Shown: piece by piece, positions 40,412 through 49,250 of the stretch
How the letters are laid out: every line of letters starts with the position of its first letter
Numbering within the stretch: the first letter of the stretch is position 1
Assembly (NCBI RefSeq): GCF_029945965.1
Contig: NZ_JAQSDO010000015.1
Span: forward strand, 310,001-374,000
Direction of reading: 5' to 3'
DNA length: 64,000 nucleotides
DNA from: Thermomonas sp.
GTDB taxonomy: Bacteria; Pseudomonadota; Gammaproteobacteria; Xanthomonadales; Xanthomonadaceae
Notes under the pieces: model-generated
The model's database searches: none
Seen by the model: only the letters and a program-made list of their open reading frames with translations
What the model was told of the DNA's origin: nothing
Program-made: the position numbers and the translations under genes

Positions 40412-43400
40412 CTAACCCGTGGCGTCTTGCGAACGAACAGTGTTGCGCCCGTCGCGCTTGGCTTGGTACAGCGCGATGTCGGCATTGCGCATCAGCAGGT
40501 GTGCGTCGTTGCTGTCGGCAAGTGTTGCACTGGCCACGCCGGCGCTGATGGTGACGTGCATCGTGCGGCTTTCGCCGGGAACCGGGATGTCGCAACCGGC
40601 GACCGCGATGCGCATGCGTTCGGCAAGTGCGACGGCATCGGCGATGTCGGTGCCGGGTAGCAGGCAGGCGAATTCTTCGCCGCCATAACGGGCGACCAGG
40701 GCTTCGGCCGGTGCGCAATCCTTCATCATCCTGGCGACGCCGCGCAGGGCTTCGTCGCCGGCAGGATGGCCAAGGCTATCGTTGTAATCCTTGAAGTGGT
40801 CAACATCGACCAGGATCAATGCGGTTGGCGTGGCAGGCGTGGCCGCAGGCGGTGCTTCCAGTCGCTCCAGCAGGCGCCGGCGGTTGGCCAGACCGGTCAG
40901 TGCGTCATGATAAGACAGTTCCAGCAGGCGTGCGTTGGCGGCATCCAGTTCGGTTGTGCGCTCGGCGACACGTCGTTCCAGCACGCGCTGTTGTGCCTTC
41001 AGCGTGCGGGTGCGCCACTGGGTCCCGGCATAGCCAAGCAGCAGCAACGCCACCAAACCGGCGATGTAGGCAGGGGGGCGTTGCCACCAATGCGCATCGA
41101 TGACGATCGGCACTTCCAGGGGGGCGCTCAGGTTGCCGGCGTGGTCGCGCGCTTCGATGCGTAACGTGTACCTGCCTGGCGGCAATGCGTTGAACGTGCG
41201 CGATGCCTGTTCAGACCATTCGCCGGGTGTGTCCTCATAGCCGATCAGCTGGGTGCGGAAGCGCGATTCGCCCTCGCGCGTCCATGACAGCAGGGCGAAA
41301 TCGATTTCGAGCGTCTGTACATCGGCGCCGATGTGCATGCCGGGTCCGGCTACCGACTTGCCGCCGATGCGCAGTTCGGTGATCCGCAACGGCTTGGGTT
41401 GTCTGTCGCGTTTCTCGCGATGCGGATCGAAGACGGCAAGTCCACCCAGGGTGCCGGTCCAGAAGCGGTCGTGGGCATCGATGAATTGGGCATTGGTATT
41501 GCATTCGTCATGCACCATGCCGTCCCGCCGGGTGAAGATGCGGGACTGATAGCTACCGGGGTTTTGCAGACTGGGCGTCAGTTGCTGCACGCCATTGTTG
41601 GTGCAGATATAGATGCGTCCGGTGGAGTCGCTCAGCGCACCGTAGGCGGTTGGGTCGGCTGCTGCCGGCAAGCTGTCGTGCACGACCGCGGGATGCAGGG
41701 GGTCGCTGATGTCGACCCGAATGATGCCGGCGCTGGAGCTGCCGATCCACAGGATCGGGCGTCCGCCAGGATCGAGGATCAGGCGCATGCTGATCAGTTC
41801 GGCATCGGGCAGCCCAGCATCGCGGCCGAACAGCATCCACTGCCGTCCGTCGAAGCGGGCCAGTCCCTGGTTGGTGCTGGCCCAAATCCAGTTGCGTCCA
41901 CTTGCATCGGTCTGTTGCTGGAAGCGGGTCACGCGCCATTGGCCGCTTGCCTGGGGTGAGTGGAATTCGGTCCAGCGACCCTTGCCCTGATCCTTGCGCC
42001 AGCGCCAGATACCGGACTGGCGAGTGCCGACCCAGCGTTCCTCGTGGCCGTCGACCTGGCGCACCAGGATGTCGAGCGGTGCTTCGCCGCTGCCAGCGGG
42101 CCATGGCGTGTCCTGCCGTTCGAACGAGACTCCGTCAATGCCATTCTCGCGCACGCGCAGCAGGTCGCCGCCGCGCAGGCCGACCCAATGCGTTCGGCTG
42201 CCATCTGCAGCATCGGTTGCCACCAGCATGCTGACGTTGGATGTGGGCAGCGCACCATTCGCAGTATTGAAATATTGCCAGCGACCCTGTTCGTACAGGG
42301 CCACACCATCTTCGCTGGCGCCGACCCAGAGGCGTTCGTCGCCCCGGCCATCGGGCTCCACCAGTACCCCGAACACACCGACCGAGCGCGAGCCCAACAA
42401 CGAGGCAGTCACCCAAGGGCTGGCGCCCAGCACTGTTCGCGACACACCGGCTTCGGTGGCCAGCCAGACCACATCGTCGCCACTCGGGCTGCGCCATGCA
42501 TAGGTTGCGCGGATCACGTCCGAAGGCAGGCCATGGCGGCGATCAAACGCTTGCACATGGTCGTCGTGCACGCGCAACAGGCCAGAGCGCGACGACACCC
42601 AGATATCGCGATCGCCGCGTGCCAATGGTCCGGGCAATGGTGTGGACGCGATGTCGTACAGCTCGTTGGTCGGCAGCGTGCCGTCTTCCTTCGACCAGCG
42701 TTGCAGGCCGTCTTCCCACAACCGCCACAAGCCGACCCCAAAGACCGATAGCCACAGTTCCTCGCGGCCATTGCGCTCGGTTGCCAGCAGGTACTCGACC
42801 TGGGCGGAATCGAGTCGGTCAGCATGCCATTGCCGCCAACCTTGGGTGCCCGTATCGCGATACCACAGGCCCTCGCTGCCGGTGCCGACCCACTGCCGAA
42901 GCGGGCCACCCAGCGTGCGCGTCTGTGCCATCGACAGGATCGAGCTGTGCGGCAGGCTGGCGTTATCCGGGTCGGCCTGCCAGCGGCCGGAGCGACGCAG
43001 CATCAGTCCGTGATCCCAGGTCAGTGCCCACAGCGTGCGTGCGCCGCTTGCATCCACGGTTTCGGTAAAACGACGGACCTGCTGTGAGGGCAGGCCGGAT
43101 GCAAGGTTCTCGACGTGCCAGCGCTTGCCGTCGTAGTGGGCCAGTCCTTCATTGCGGAATGCGGCCCAGAGCGTGCCTTGCCAGTCCACCCACAGACTGT
43201 GGACCGAATGCGCCATCGCGGGATCATCGCTACCGACCCAGTGACGGCCGTCGTAACGGAACACGCCCACTGGCGATGCTGCCCAGACGAAGCCGTCGCG
43301 ATCAGTGCAGATATCGACCGTGACAGCATCCGGCAAACCGTCGCGCGCGGAAAAATTGGTGAACGCCGGCGAGCCAAGACCCATCAGATCAAGCGGTTTG

Positions 43401-43507
43401 GGGGTTTCCCGTGGTTTCGATGCCGATTGCGACGCGGCGTCGCGCGCCCATGTCGGGTTGGCGACGCATAGCAACAGCACGAGGCAAAACGCCTTGATTC
43501 CTGACAT
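40412..43507 (-). CDS. diguanylate cyclase with periplasmic two-component-regulator propeller and Y_Y_Y domain
   Basis: A 1031-residue membrane sensor. A signal sequence (GIKAFCLVLLLCVANPTWA) is followed by about 12 propeller-type repeats with the DGxxWxA/(L/I)WxG signature (GFVWAASPVGVFRYDG, GTLWAAFRNEGLAHYDG, RIYICTNNGVQQL), then a Y_Y_Y domain (NLSAPLEVPIVIDAHWWQRP), one helix (PAYIAGLVALLLLGYAGTQ), a coiled coil and the GGDEF domain. YHDALTGLANRR, VDVDHFKDYNDSLGH and RYGGEEFACLLP are intact, so c-di-GMP synthesis is likely. It presumably reads an extracytoplasmic signal, probably a sugar or peptide as in related hybrid systems. The ATG at 43507 follows AGGGGG; TTG 43516 is in frame. Confidence 0.85.
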   Translation of the reverse strand: MSGIKAFCLVLLLCVANPTWARDAASQSASKPRETPKPLDLMGLGSPAFTNFSARDGLPDAVTVDICTDRDGFVWAASPVGVFRYDGRHWVGSDDPAMAHSVHSLWVDWQGTLWAAFRNEGLAHYDGKRWHVENLASGLPSQQVRRFTETVDASGARTLWALTWDHGLMLRRSGRWQADPDNASLPHSSILSMAQTRTLGGPLRQWVGTGSEGLWYRDTGTQGWRQWHADRLDSAQVEYLLATERNGREELWLSVFGVGLWRLWEDGLQRWSKEDGTLPTNELYDIASTPLPGPLARGDRDIWVSSRSGLLRVHDDHVQAFDRRHGLPSDVIRATYAWRSPSGDDVVWLATEAGVSRTVLGASPWVTASLLGSRSVGVFGVLVEPDGRGDERLWVGASEDGVALYEQGRWQYFNTANGALPTSNVSMLVATDAADGSRTHWVGLRGGDLLRVRENGIDGVSFERQDTPWPAGSGEAPLDILVRQVDGHEERWVGTRQSGIWRWRKDQGKGRWTEFHSPQASGQWRVTRFQQQTDASGRNWIWASTNQGLARFDGRQWMLFGRDAGLPDAELISMRLILDPGGRPILWIGSSSAGIIRVDISDPLHPAVVHDSLPAAADPTAYGALSDSTGRIYICTNNGVQQLTPSLQNPGSYQSRIFTRRDGMVHDECNTNAQFIDAHDRFWTGTLGGLAVFDPHREKRDRQPKPLRITELRIGGKSVAGPGMHIGADVQTLEIDFALLSWTREGESRFRTQLIGYEDTPGEWSEQASRTFNALPPGRYTLRIEARDHAGNLSAPLEVPIVIDAHWWQRPPAYIAGLVALLLLGYAGTQWRTRTLKAQQRVLERRVAERTTELDAANARLLELSYHDALTGLANRRRLLERLEAPPAATPATPTALILVDVDHFKDYNDSLGHPAGDEALRGVARMMKDCAPAEALVARYGGEEFACLLPGTDIADAVALAERMRIAVAGCDIPVPGESRTMHVTISAGVASATLADSNDAHLLMRNADIALYQAKRDGRNTVRSQDATG

Positions 43508-43672
43508 GTACTGCAATTCCCCCTGCCTTGAAGTATGCAGCAGCAGGCGGGCAACAAGTTGGAATTCAGTGAGTACGAGCAGCCATCAACATGAACGGCA
43601 TTCATGCCGGAAGTGAATGAAGGTCGGTTGCCTCAACCCTTCATTGTCGGTGGTGTGGCCACCATCGATGGA

Positions 43673-43819
43673 TCACTCGGAAGGAGTGCCGTCCGATTCG
43701 CCCTTGGCGGCCTTCGCGGCTTCGCGCTCGGCGCGCTTCTTCGCGTCTTTTTCGTCCTGCTTCTTCTGCTTTGCCAGTTCGCGCTGGCGTTTTTCGAAGG
43801 AATAATTCGGCTTTGCCAT
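43673..43819 (-). CDS. conserved small basic/acidic coiled protein, MAKPNYSFEKRQ family
   Basis: A 48-residue protein: MAKPNYSFEKRQRELAKQKK, continuing QDEKDAKKRAEREAAKAAKGESDGTPSE. I recognise the MAKPNYSFEKRQR(E/D)LAK start as widely conserved in gamma- and betaproteobacteria. The charged, helix-prone sequence suggests a nucleic-acid or ribosome-associated peptide, though its role is unknown to me. The sequence TGAATGATGGCA joins the FUSC-like stop (43823-43825) directly to an ATG (43820-43822) and then ATG 43819, so translation is probably coupled; the second ATG matches the family start. Confidence 0.7.
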   Translation of the reverse strand: MAKPNYSFEKRQRELAKQKKQDEKDAKKRAEREAAKAAKGESDGTPSE

Positions 43820-43822
43820 CAT

Positions 43823-45240
43823 TCAACCTGCTTGTTCGTGCTCTGGGTCTTCTATTGTAGGCCACGCAGCCTGCAGGGTTCCCAGGAGTGCCTGCAATGC
43901 GCCCGGAAATGCCTCTGGTGCACGCAATGCCCTGCGTGCAGAGCCAATGATCTTGCGGATCTCCACCGGGGCTTGTTGCTGTGCGATCAATGCATACGCA
44001 GGCTCGCGACAGGCCAGTGTTGTGTCGATCCAGTCGGCAGGTTGCGCGGGTTTGAAGCGACTCGTCGCCCAGCGCAATGCACGAAATGACGGGGCGACTT
44101 CGTCCAACCCCGTGAATGCAGCATCCAGGGTGTCGGGCGGTTGGGCAGGTGTGTCCGGGTCGAAGGCATCGGACAGTTGCGCCAATACATCGGCAATGCG
44201 TCGCCGCAATACGTCGGTGGAGCGGACCGGATACACGCACCATGCCGAGGCGACAGCAATAAGCGCACCGATCGCGATTTCCTCCAGGCGCAGCAGCATG
44301 GCTTGCGCGGAGACTCCCTCGAATCCCTGCAACAACGCCAAGGCCAGGGTCACGAACAACGCCCACCACGCGTAATTCAGCGGACGCAGCCAGATTCCGA
44401 GGAAGACCGCAGCCAGGATCAGCGCCACGGTGAGTTCGACGTGGCTGCCAAACTGAAGGCTGAAGACCAGTGCCGCCAAGGTTCCGGCGCCTGCGCCCAG
44501 TACGCGCAACACGCTTTTATAGGCGACATCGAGCCGACCGCGGTTGCCGCTGCTGACGATGAATGCAGTGAGTACGATCCATGCCCAGCGCTGCGGGAAA
44601 ACCAGGAAGCCGACCGCGAATGCGGCCGCGATCGCGACTGCCATCTGCAGAGCCAGGCGCGTAGTGGGATTCGGCCGCAGCGTGCTCTCACGCACAATGG
44701 CCGGCAGGCCGGTATGCGTCGCCGCCTGTTGCCGCGGCAATACCTGCAGCCAGCGCGCCAGGGCCTGCGTGGTCGCCACCCAGACACAGCAAGCAACGCG
44801 ACGGCAACCGGCAGCATGGCCGACATCAACGGACTTGCATGTATGCCGGTGACATGCGGCGTGGTCAGGATCACCACCAGCGGCAATGTGATCAACGCGC
44901 CAGCACGACGGGTCATCGGGCCGAACTGGCGCAGCCAGATCGAGATGAACATGCCCAGCACGAATACCAGTGCGCCGATCCAGCGCAGGTGTAGCAACAG
45001 TATCCCAACCCCGACCGCCACCAGCCCCACCACGGGCAGTGCAATGGCAGCCTCAAGCCGGCCACGCAGGTCGCGATCCAGGTGACTTCGCGAGAACGAC
45101 AGGCACAGCACCACCGCGAGTACGCCAAGACCAGGTTGCGGATTGATCGCCATCGCGCAGGCCAGCGTTGCCAGGAGGGCCGTCATGGTGACGGTGGCAT
45201 CGCGCAATGCGTGGCCGCCTGCACGTTCCAGGAAGAACAT
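43823..45240 (-). pseudogene. FUSC-family inner membrane protein, frameshifted
   Basis: A FUSC (fusaric acid resistance-like, YccS/AaeB type) gene split by a frameshift near 44780-44795. The 5' part from ATG 45240 reads MFFLERAGGHALRDATVTMT and includes helix blocks at GLGVLAVVLCLSFSR, LVAVGVGILLLHLRWIGALVFVLGM and AVALLAVSG. The 3' part continues VATTQALARWLQVLPRQ, then QMAVAIAAAFAVGFLVFPQ, WAWIVLTAFIVSSGNRG, VLRVLGAGAGTLAALVFSL and ALILAAVFLGIWLRPLNYAWWALFVTLALALLQG. A one-base deletion explains the break. Intact, it would be about 470 residues. FUSC proteins act in efflux of aromatic acids; activity is probably lost. Downstream it couples to the MAKPNYSF gene. Confidence 0.75.
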
Positions 45241-45253
45241 CAACGCAGATCCA

Positions 45254-46347
45254 TCAAGCGCGGTTCCGCAGCAGCTCCGCCATCGGCACGGCGCGCGCAT
45301 ACAGCCAGCCCTGGCCATATCCAACGCCGTACTCAAGCAGGAACTGCGCCTGCGCCTCGGTTTCGATACCTTCGCCGATCACGGTCAGACCGAGCGATTC
45401 GGCCATGTGGATGATGTGCAGCGCGACCTCGCTGGTCGGTGCATCGGTACCGATGGCTTCTATGAAGACCTTGTCGATCTTCAGGCAATCGGTCTTCAGC
45501 TTGGCCAGGTGCGAGAGGTTGGAAAACCCCGTGTCGAAATCGTCGATGGCCACCCTGATGCCCAACGCACGGATGGCCTTGACAGCCTGGCTTGCGCGTT
45601 CTGCGTCGAGGAAGGAATGCTCGGTCATTTCGACCATCAGGCTGGCAGCTGAAATGCCGGGCACTGCAAGCAGGCGCCTGAGTGATTCGGCGATTGCTGG
45701 AGAACTACCAGGTAATGGCCGTCGAAGAATGTGACCCGGTTACCCTTGTCCAGGTGTTTGGTCCATGCCGGGTCGAAGATTCCGCGTACCGCGAGTGGAA
45801 TGCCACTCGCCCTGCCAAACAGGCCCAGGGAGATGTCTGGCTTGTCGGTGAAGATATCCAGGATGGTGCTGGCACGGATGGCAGCTGCATAGTGGCTCAG
45901 TTCAAATACCAGGAAGAGACGATCCTTGCCCAAGCCCAAGTCCACCGATGGGCGCACACGTGTGCCCAGGCTGCTGACATAGGTGACGGGCCCCAGTGGC
46001 AGGCCTTCGCCATAGCGTCCGAATGACGAACATTGCAGGCGTTCATCGCGAACGTAGCCCACCGCCTGCAGGAAATTCGACCTCATGCCGATGTCGCGCA
46101 TGAGCACGAGGCCTTCGTCCGAACACGGGTCAGTCAGGTGCGCCTCGTCCAGTTGGCGATAGGCATCGACCGCTTCGGCGCCCATGGCGTCGGCGCGGCG
46201 CAGCAGTTCTAGTGTCATCGCCGATGCTGCCGCCGATTCCTCGGCGACACTCTGGCGATGGGCCAGGTACAACGCAGCCGAGATCGTGGACAGGATTGCC
46301 AGTAATCCTGCCGCAAGTGTGACCCAGGTGGCGATGCGTTTGCGCAT
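45254..46347 (-). pseudogene. CSS-motif EAL c-di-GMP phosphodiesterase, internally deleted
   Basis: The 5' part (from ATG 46347) has an N-terminal helix (MRKRIATWVTLAAGLLAILSTI) and a CSS sensor domain: RDIGMRSNFLQAVGYVRDERLQCSSFG, VTYVSSLGTRVRPSVDLGL and DGHYLVVLQQS. It stops at TGA 45637. In another frame the strand continues as the C-terminal half of an EAL domain: IAESLRRLLAVPGISAASLMVEMTEHSFL, IDDFDTGFSNLSHL, LKIDKVFIEAI, GEGIETEAQAQFLLEYGVGYGQGWLYA (to 45254). The second membrane helix and the first EAL half with the ExLxR motif are missing, so several hundred bases were lost. CSS domains sense redox through disulfides; this gene cannot make a working enzyme. Confidence 0.75.
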
Positions 46348-46474
46348 GCACTCAACGTTCCCGGCCCATGGCGTCGGGCCCCTCGTGGCGATCATGCATC
46401 AAGCCGTACCGGCTTGTCCGCCCCCGGATGGGTTAGGCCAACAGCCGCTAGGCAAGGCGATCCGTGGCGGGAGG

Positions 46475-47023
46475 CTACTTCTTCGCCAACGCGCTTAACG
46501 CGTCCAGGGTTTCCTTGACGTGCTGGTTCGGACTCATTGCCGAGTAGGCATGCGCGACCGTTCCATCCTGGGCAATAACATAGGAGGTTCGGTCCGACCA
46601 GCCTGGCTTGAGCTTAAGCAGCGCGTCGTATTGCTTGGCAATCTTGGCGCCGCTGTCGGCCGCTACCGCGAACTTGCCACCGCAATGTTCGGTTTCCTTC
46701 GAGAAGTCCGCCAGTTCATCGAGGTTACCCGCGGTGACCCCGATTACCGTGGCGTGCTGCGCCTTGAACTTGTCGATGGCCTCGGAAAACAGATGGGCTT
46801 CGACGTTGCAGCCGGAGGTATGCGCCGCCGGGAAAAAGTAGACCACGACCGGACCTTTCTTCAGCGCGTCGGTGAGGTTGAAGGTGAAGGGTTGTCCGGC
46901 GAGATAGGCAGGTGCGCTGAAGTCCGGCGCCTTTGCCCCCACTTTCAGTGCGGCAATGGCGGTGGATGCGAAGGCGAGGGTGCCGATCAGGCCGAGGGTG
47001 GCCAGGTTGCGGGTCAGGCTCAT
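46475..47023 (-). CDS. secreted peroxiredoxin (Bcp/AhpC-TSA family)
   Basis: A 182-residue thioredoxin-fold peroxidase with a signal peptide (MSLTRNLATLGLIGTLAFASTAIA). The active-site motif is FFPAAHTSGC72NVEA, which fits PxxxTxxC with peroxidatic Cys72. FSEAIDKFKAQHATVIGVTAGNLDELADFSKE and a second cysteine, C113 in EHCGGKF, may form the resolving partner, but the Bcp-type +5 cysteine is absent. It ends RTSYVIAQDGTVAHAYSAMSPNQHVKETL. Periplasmic removal of hydrogen or organic peroxides is the likely role. It lies between the decayed CSS-EAL gene and the methyltransferase gene and shares their strand. Confidence 0.85.
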   Translation of the reverse strand: MSLTRNLATLGLIGTLAFASTAIAALKVGAKAPDFSAPAYLAGQPFTFNLTDALKKGPVVVYFFPAAHTSGCNVEAHLFSEAIDKFKAQHATVIGVTAGNLDELADFSKETEHCGGKFAVAADSGAKIAKQYDALLKLKPGWSDRTSYVIAQDGTVAHAYSAMSPNQHVKETLDALSALAKK

Positions 47024-47050
47024 TGGGGCTACTCCGATGGAAGGAGTTCG

Positions 47051-47734
47051 TTATACAACCGATCCCGTTGCGGCGGCGAGGCTGCTCCGCTGGTAACGCA
47101 GGATGTTGCCGCGTCCGAGTCCGGCATCGTCGTCGTCCATCGCGCAGCGCTCCTGGGTCATTTCAAATCCCTGCATCGCCAGCATGCGGGTGAACGGTGC
47201 GCTGTTGCCGCGGCCGGGATCGGTTACGACCACTTGGGCGGATGGGAGCGCGTGGCGTTCGACCACGCTTGCCAGCAGGGATGCGTGGTCGCGTTCGTAC
47301 AGCACGTCGCTGGCCACGATCATGTCGAATTCGCCCAATGTCGGCAGCGGGCGGTTCCAGTGCATCTGCCGGAAGTGCACGGCAGGCAATTGGTTCAGCG
47401 CGGCGTTGTAGGCCAGGAACGGTTCGGCCAGCGGATGCAGGTCGGAAGCGACGATATCTGCGCCGCGTCGCTGCAACACCAGGCTGGCCAAGCCAATGCC
47501 ACAGCCAAGTTCGAGGATGCGCTTGCCCTGGATGTCGATATGCAGCATTGCCTGTGCCAACAGGCGCCCGGCTGGCCACAGCTGGCCGAACAGGCTCCAT
47601 TGCGCGGACGAAATGCCCATCTGCTTGCCATGTCCGTCCGGATCGGCGAACTGTTGACGGTCGCTGAGTACGCGCAGCGTGTAGGGGTGTCCACCGACGT
47701 GGACAGTGATAACGCGGGTGTCGTAACCGGGCAC
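47051..47734 (-). CDS. class I SAM-dependent methyltransferase, Methyltransf_16-like
   Basis: A 227-residue methyltransferase similar in layout to PF10294 (METTL21/EEF-type lysine methyltransferases): an N-terminal strand region (VITVHVGGHPYTLRVLSDRQQF), the motif QWSLFGQLWPAGRLLAQAML, SAM motif I RILELGCGIGLASLVLQRRGADIVASD near 90-115, and DMIVASDVLYERDH near 150, the equivalent of the DxxY signature. VVVTDPGRGNSAPF follows. The start is GTG 47734, with AGGA 7 nt upstream, which fits the family N-terminus better than ATG 47860. Target probably a protein lysine or a small molecule; undetermined. Confidence 0.75.
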   Translation of the reverse strand: MPGYDTRVITVHVGGHPYTLRVLSDRQQFADPDGHGKQMGISSAQWSLFGQLWPAGRLLAQAMLHIDIQGKRILELGCGIGLASLVLQRRGADIVASDLHPLAEPFLAYNAALNQLPAVHFRQMHWNRPLPTLGEFDMIVASDVLYERDHASLLASVVERHALPSAQVVVTDPGRGNSAPFTRMLAMQGFEMTQERCAMDDDDAGLGRGNILRYQRSSLAAATGSVV

Positions 47735-47929
47735 GGCGCTTCCTGGGGAGCGTCGCCCGCGAACGGGCGATGACGCATGAAGGTAAGCGAGGCGGGCGAC
47801 AGGTGCGGTCACGCGAGACGCGCGGCGCCGGTAGGTTGCTGGCGTAGTGCTGGCCCGCACTTTAACCCAGTGGCAACACGCCGCCCGTGAATCCGGTTGC
47901 GGAAATTTCCCGAAATAATATTTTTTTAT

Positions 47930-48682
47930 TCAACCCCCGGCTTGCGGCAAGCGTGCGACCAGTCTGTCGGCATGCCTGTGCATCAACGTAGCGGTAATGT
48001 TGAGGCTGAAATACAGGAAGCCTGGAAAACCAATCCACCAGCCGCTTCGCGGGGTTGCGGGGATCAGCAGGGCGGAGATGATGGAGATCACGGCGACCAC
48101 CGTGGCCAGCAGCCAGTTCAACCCATCGATGCGGGTGTGGATGCGTTCTGCCTCACTCAGTCGCAATGCATCGCGTTGCCGCCAAGCGTGCAGGTAGAGC
48201 CAACACATCACCAAGCTCAAAGAACCAAATGCGAATCCGAATACGATGAACAGCGCCGGGATGTCGATAATCACAGGGCTGAAGGTCGCCGGCAGATAGC
48301 CACGGCTCAGCGAATTGCATAGCACCTCGAACACCATCCGCATCGGATACACGAAGATCAGCACCAGGAACACCAGCAACAGGCTGAGCCGGTTGGTCAG
48401 CACGTCATCCAGTCCATAGCGCTTGGTCCACCTGACGTGTCCGCTCCAGAACTTCAGGATCAGCATGAAACTGAGGGCAGATGCTGGCAACCCCTTCATC
48501 GCCTCGACCAGTGCATGCACGCTGGAGGGAATCTGGTCGCCGGCGATCAGCAGCAAGGTCAGTGCGAACGCGAATGCGGCATCCACGAAGGCCTCGACGC
48601 GCGTGGTGCTTTCGCCACGATCCAGCAGTGCAGGCTTTGCGGACTTCGTGGCTATGGGGTTCTGTGCAGGATGCAATGACAT
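47930..48682 (-). CDS. TMEM175/DUF1211-family potassium channel-like protein
   Basis: A 250-residue membrane protein. The diagnostic TMEM175 helix 1 appears as STTRVEAFVDAAFAFALTLLLIAGD near 25-48 (the consensus RxxxFSDxxFAIA(I/A)TLL has F-S/V-D; here FVDAAFAFAL). Later helices: ALSFMLILKFWSGHVRWTKRY, LLLVFLVLIFVYPMRMVFEVL, IIDIPALFIVFGFAFGSLSLVMCWLYLHAW and WLLATVVAVISIISALLIPA. Bacterial TMEM175 proteins are potassium-permeable tetrameric channels lacking the classical selectivity filter. The first Ser is Val here. The gene stands alone with an AT-rich 3' end (GAAATAATATTTTTTTATTC), a possible terminator. Confidence 0.75.
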   Translation of the reverse strand: MSLHPAQNPIATKSAKPALLDRGESTTRVEAFVDAAFAFALTLLLIAGDQIPSSVHALVEAMKGLPASALSFMLILKFWSGHVRWTKRYGLDDVLTNRLSLLLVFLVLIFVYPMRMVFEVLCNSLSRGYLPATFSPVIIDIPALFIVFGFAFGSLSLVMCWLYLHAWRQRDALRLSEAERIHTRIDGLNWLLATVVAVISIISALLIPATPRSGWWIGFPGFLYFSLNITATLMHRHADRLVARLPQAGG

Positions 48683-48877
48683 GGGCGTGCACGATAGGGA
48701 AGGCGTGCATGGTACGTGCGAAGGCTTGCCTTTTCAGGATGCTGGTTGTTTGCGCATCGCCTATTGTCCTGCAGGCAAGAATGACCGGTTCCAGTCGCAT
48801 TTGCGTGCTGTGTTCACGAAGCGCGCCGCATGACGTCGGTCGAGTCAGGTAAAAGCGCGCATACTCGAATGCCCGAC

Positions 48878-49162
48878 ATGAGTATGCGGATGAATTCCCA
48901 GATCGAGTTGTTCAAGTTCACGTTGGGCAACGACCAGAGCATCAGCCCTACTGCGTTGCAGGCCTTGTGGGCACGTGCCTGCCAGACCTCGAAAGTTGCG
49001 GTCAGCCGGCATGTTCCGGGTGGGCTTGGTGCAGTTGATCGGCCGATCTACTCGTTGTATGGACCTCAGCAGATCCATGATCTGCCGCAAGTGGAACGAC
49101 GCCTGCGCCAGTTTCTCGAAGATGCCAGCCTGCGGGTCTCGCTGATTGCGTTGCATTCCTGA
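48878..49162 (+). CDS. hypothetical protein
   Basis: A 94-residue protein of no recognised family: MRMNSQIELFKFTLGNDQSI, continuing SPTALQALWARACQTSKVAVSRHVPGGLGAVDRPIYSLYGPQQIHDLPQVERRLRQFLEDASLRVSLIALHS. It is soluble, helix-rich, with neither signal peptide nor membrane segment. The even amino-acid composition and lack of low-complexity segments support coding. It might be anything from a small regulator to a remnant. The start at 48878 is the first of two nearby ATGs (48878, 48884, 48890 in frame); no strong ribosome site is evident. It is convergent with the M56 gene. Confidence 0.45.
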   Translation: MSMRMNSQIELFKFTLGNDQSISPTALQALWARACQTSKVAVSRHVPGGLGAVDRPIYSLYGPQQIHDLPQVERRLRQFLEDASLRVSLIALHS

Positions 49163-49166
49163 CCGC

Positions 49167-49192
49167 CGCACGCCGCATATAGTTGCGGCGTG
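49167..49192. terminator. hairpin between convergent genes
   Basis: GCACGCCGCA (49167-49176) pairs perfectly with TGCGGCGTGC (49183-49192) around TATAGT. It lies just after the 48878 gene stop and before the M56 gene end, so it could end both transcripts. There is no clear U tract. Confidence 0.4.
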
Positions 49193-49250
49193 CGAGCAAC
49201 ACAGGAATCCGATTCAACGATTTCGTTCTATGGACTCAACGACCACTGGT

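Noticed and set aside
43598-43611. CGGCATTCATGCCG palindrome after the MAKPNYSF gene
   Set aside because: Only six base pairs with no U-rich tail; too weak to call a terminator.
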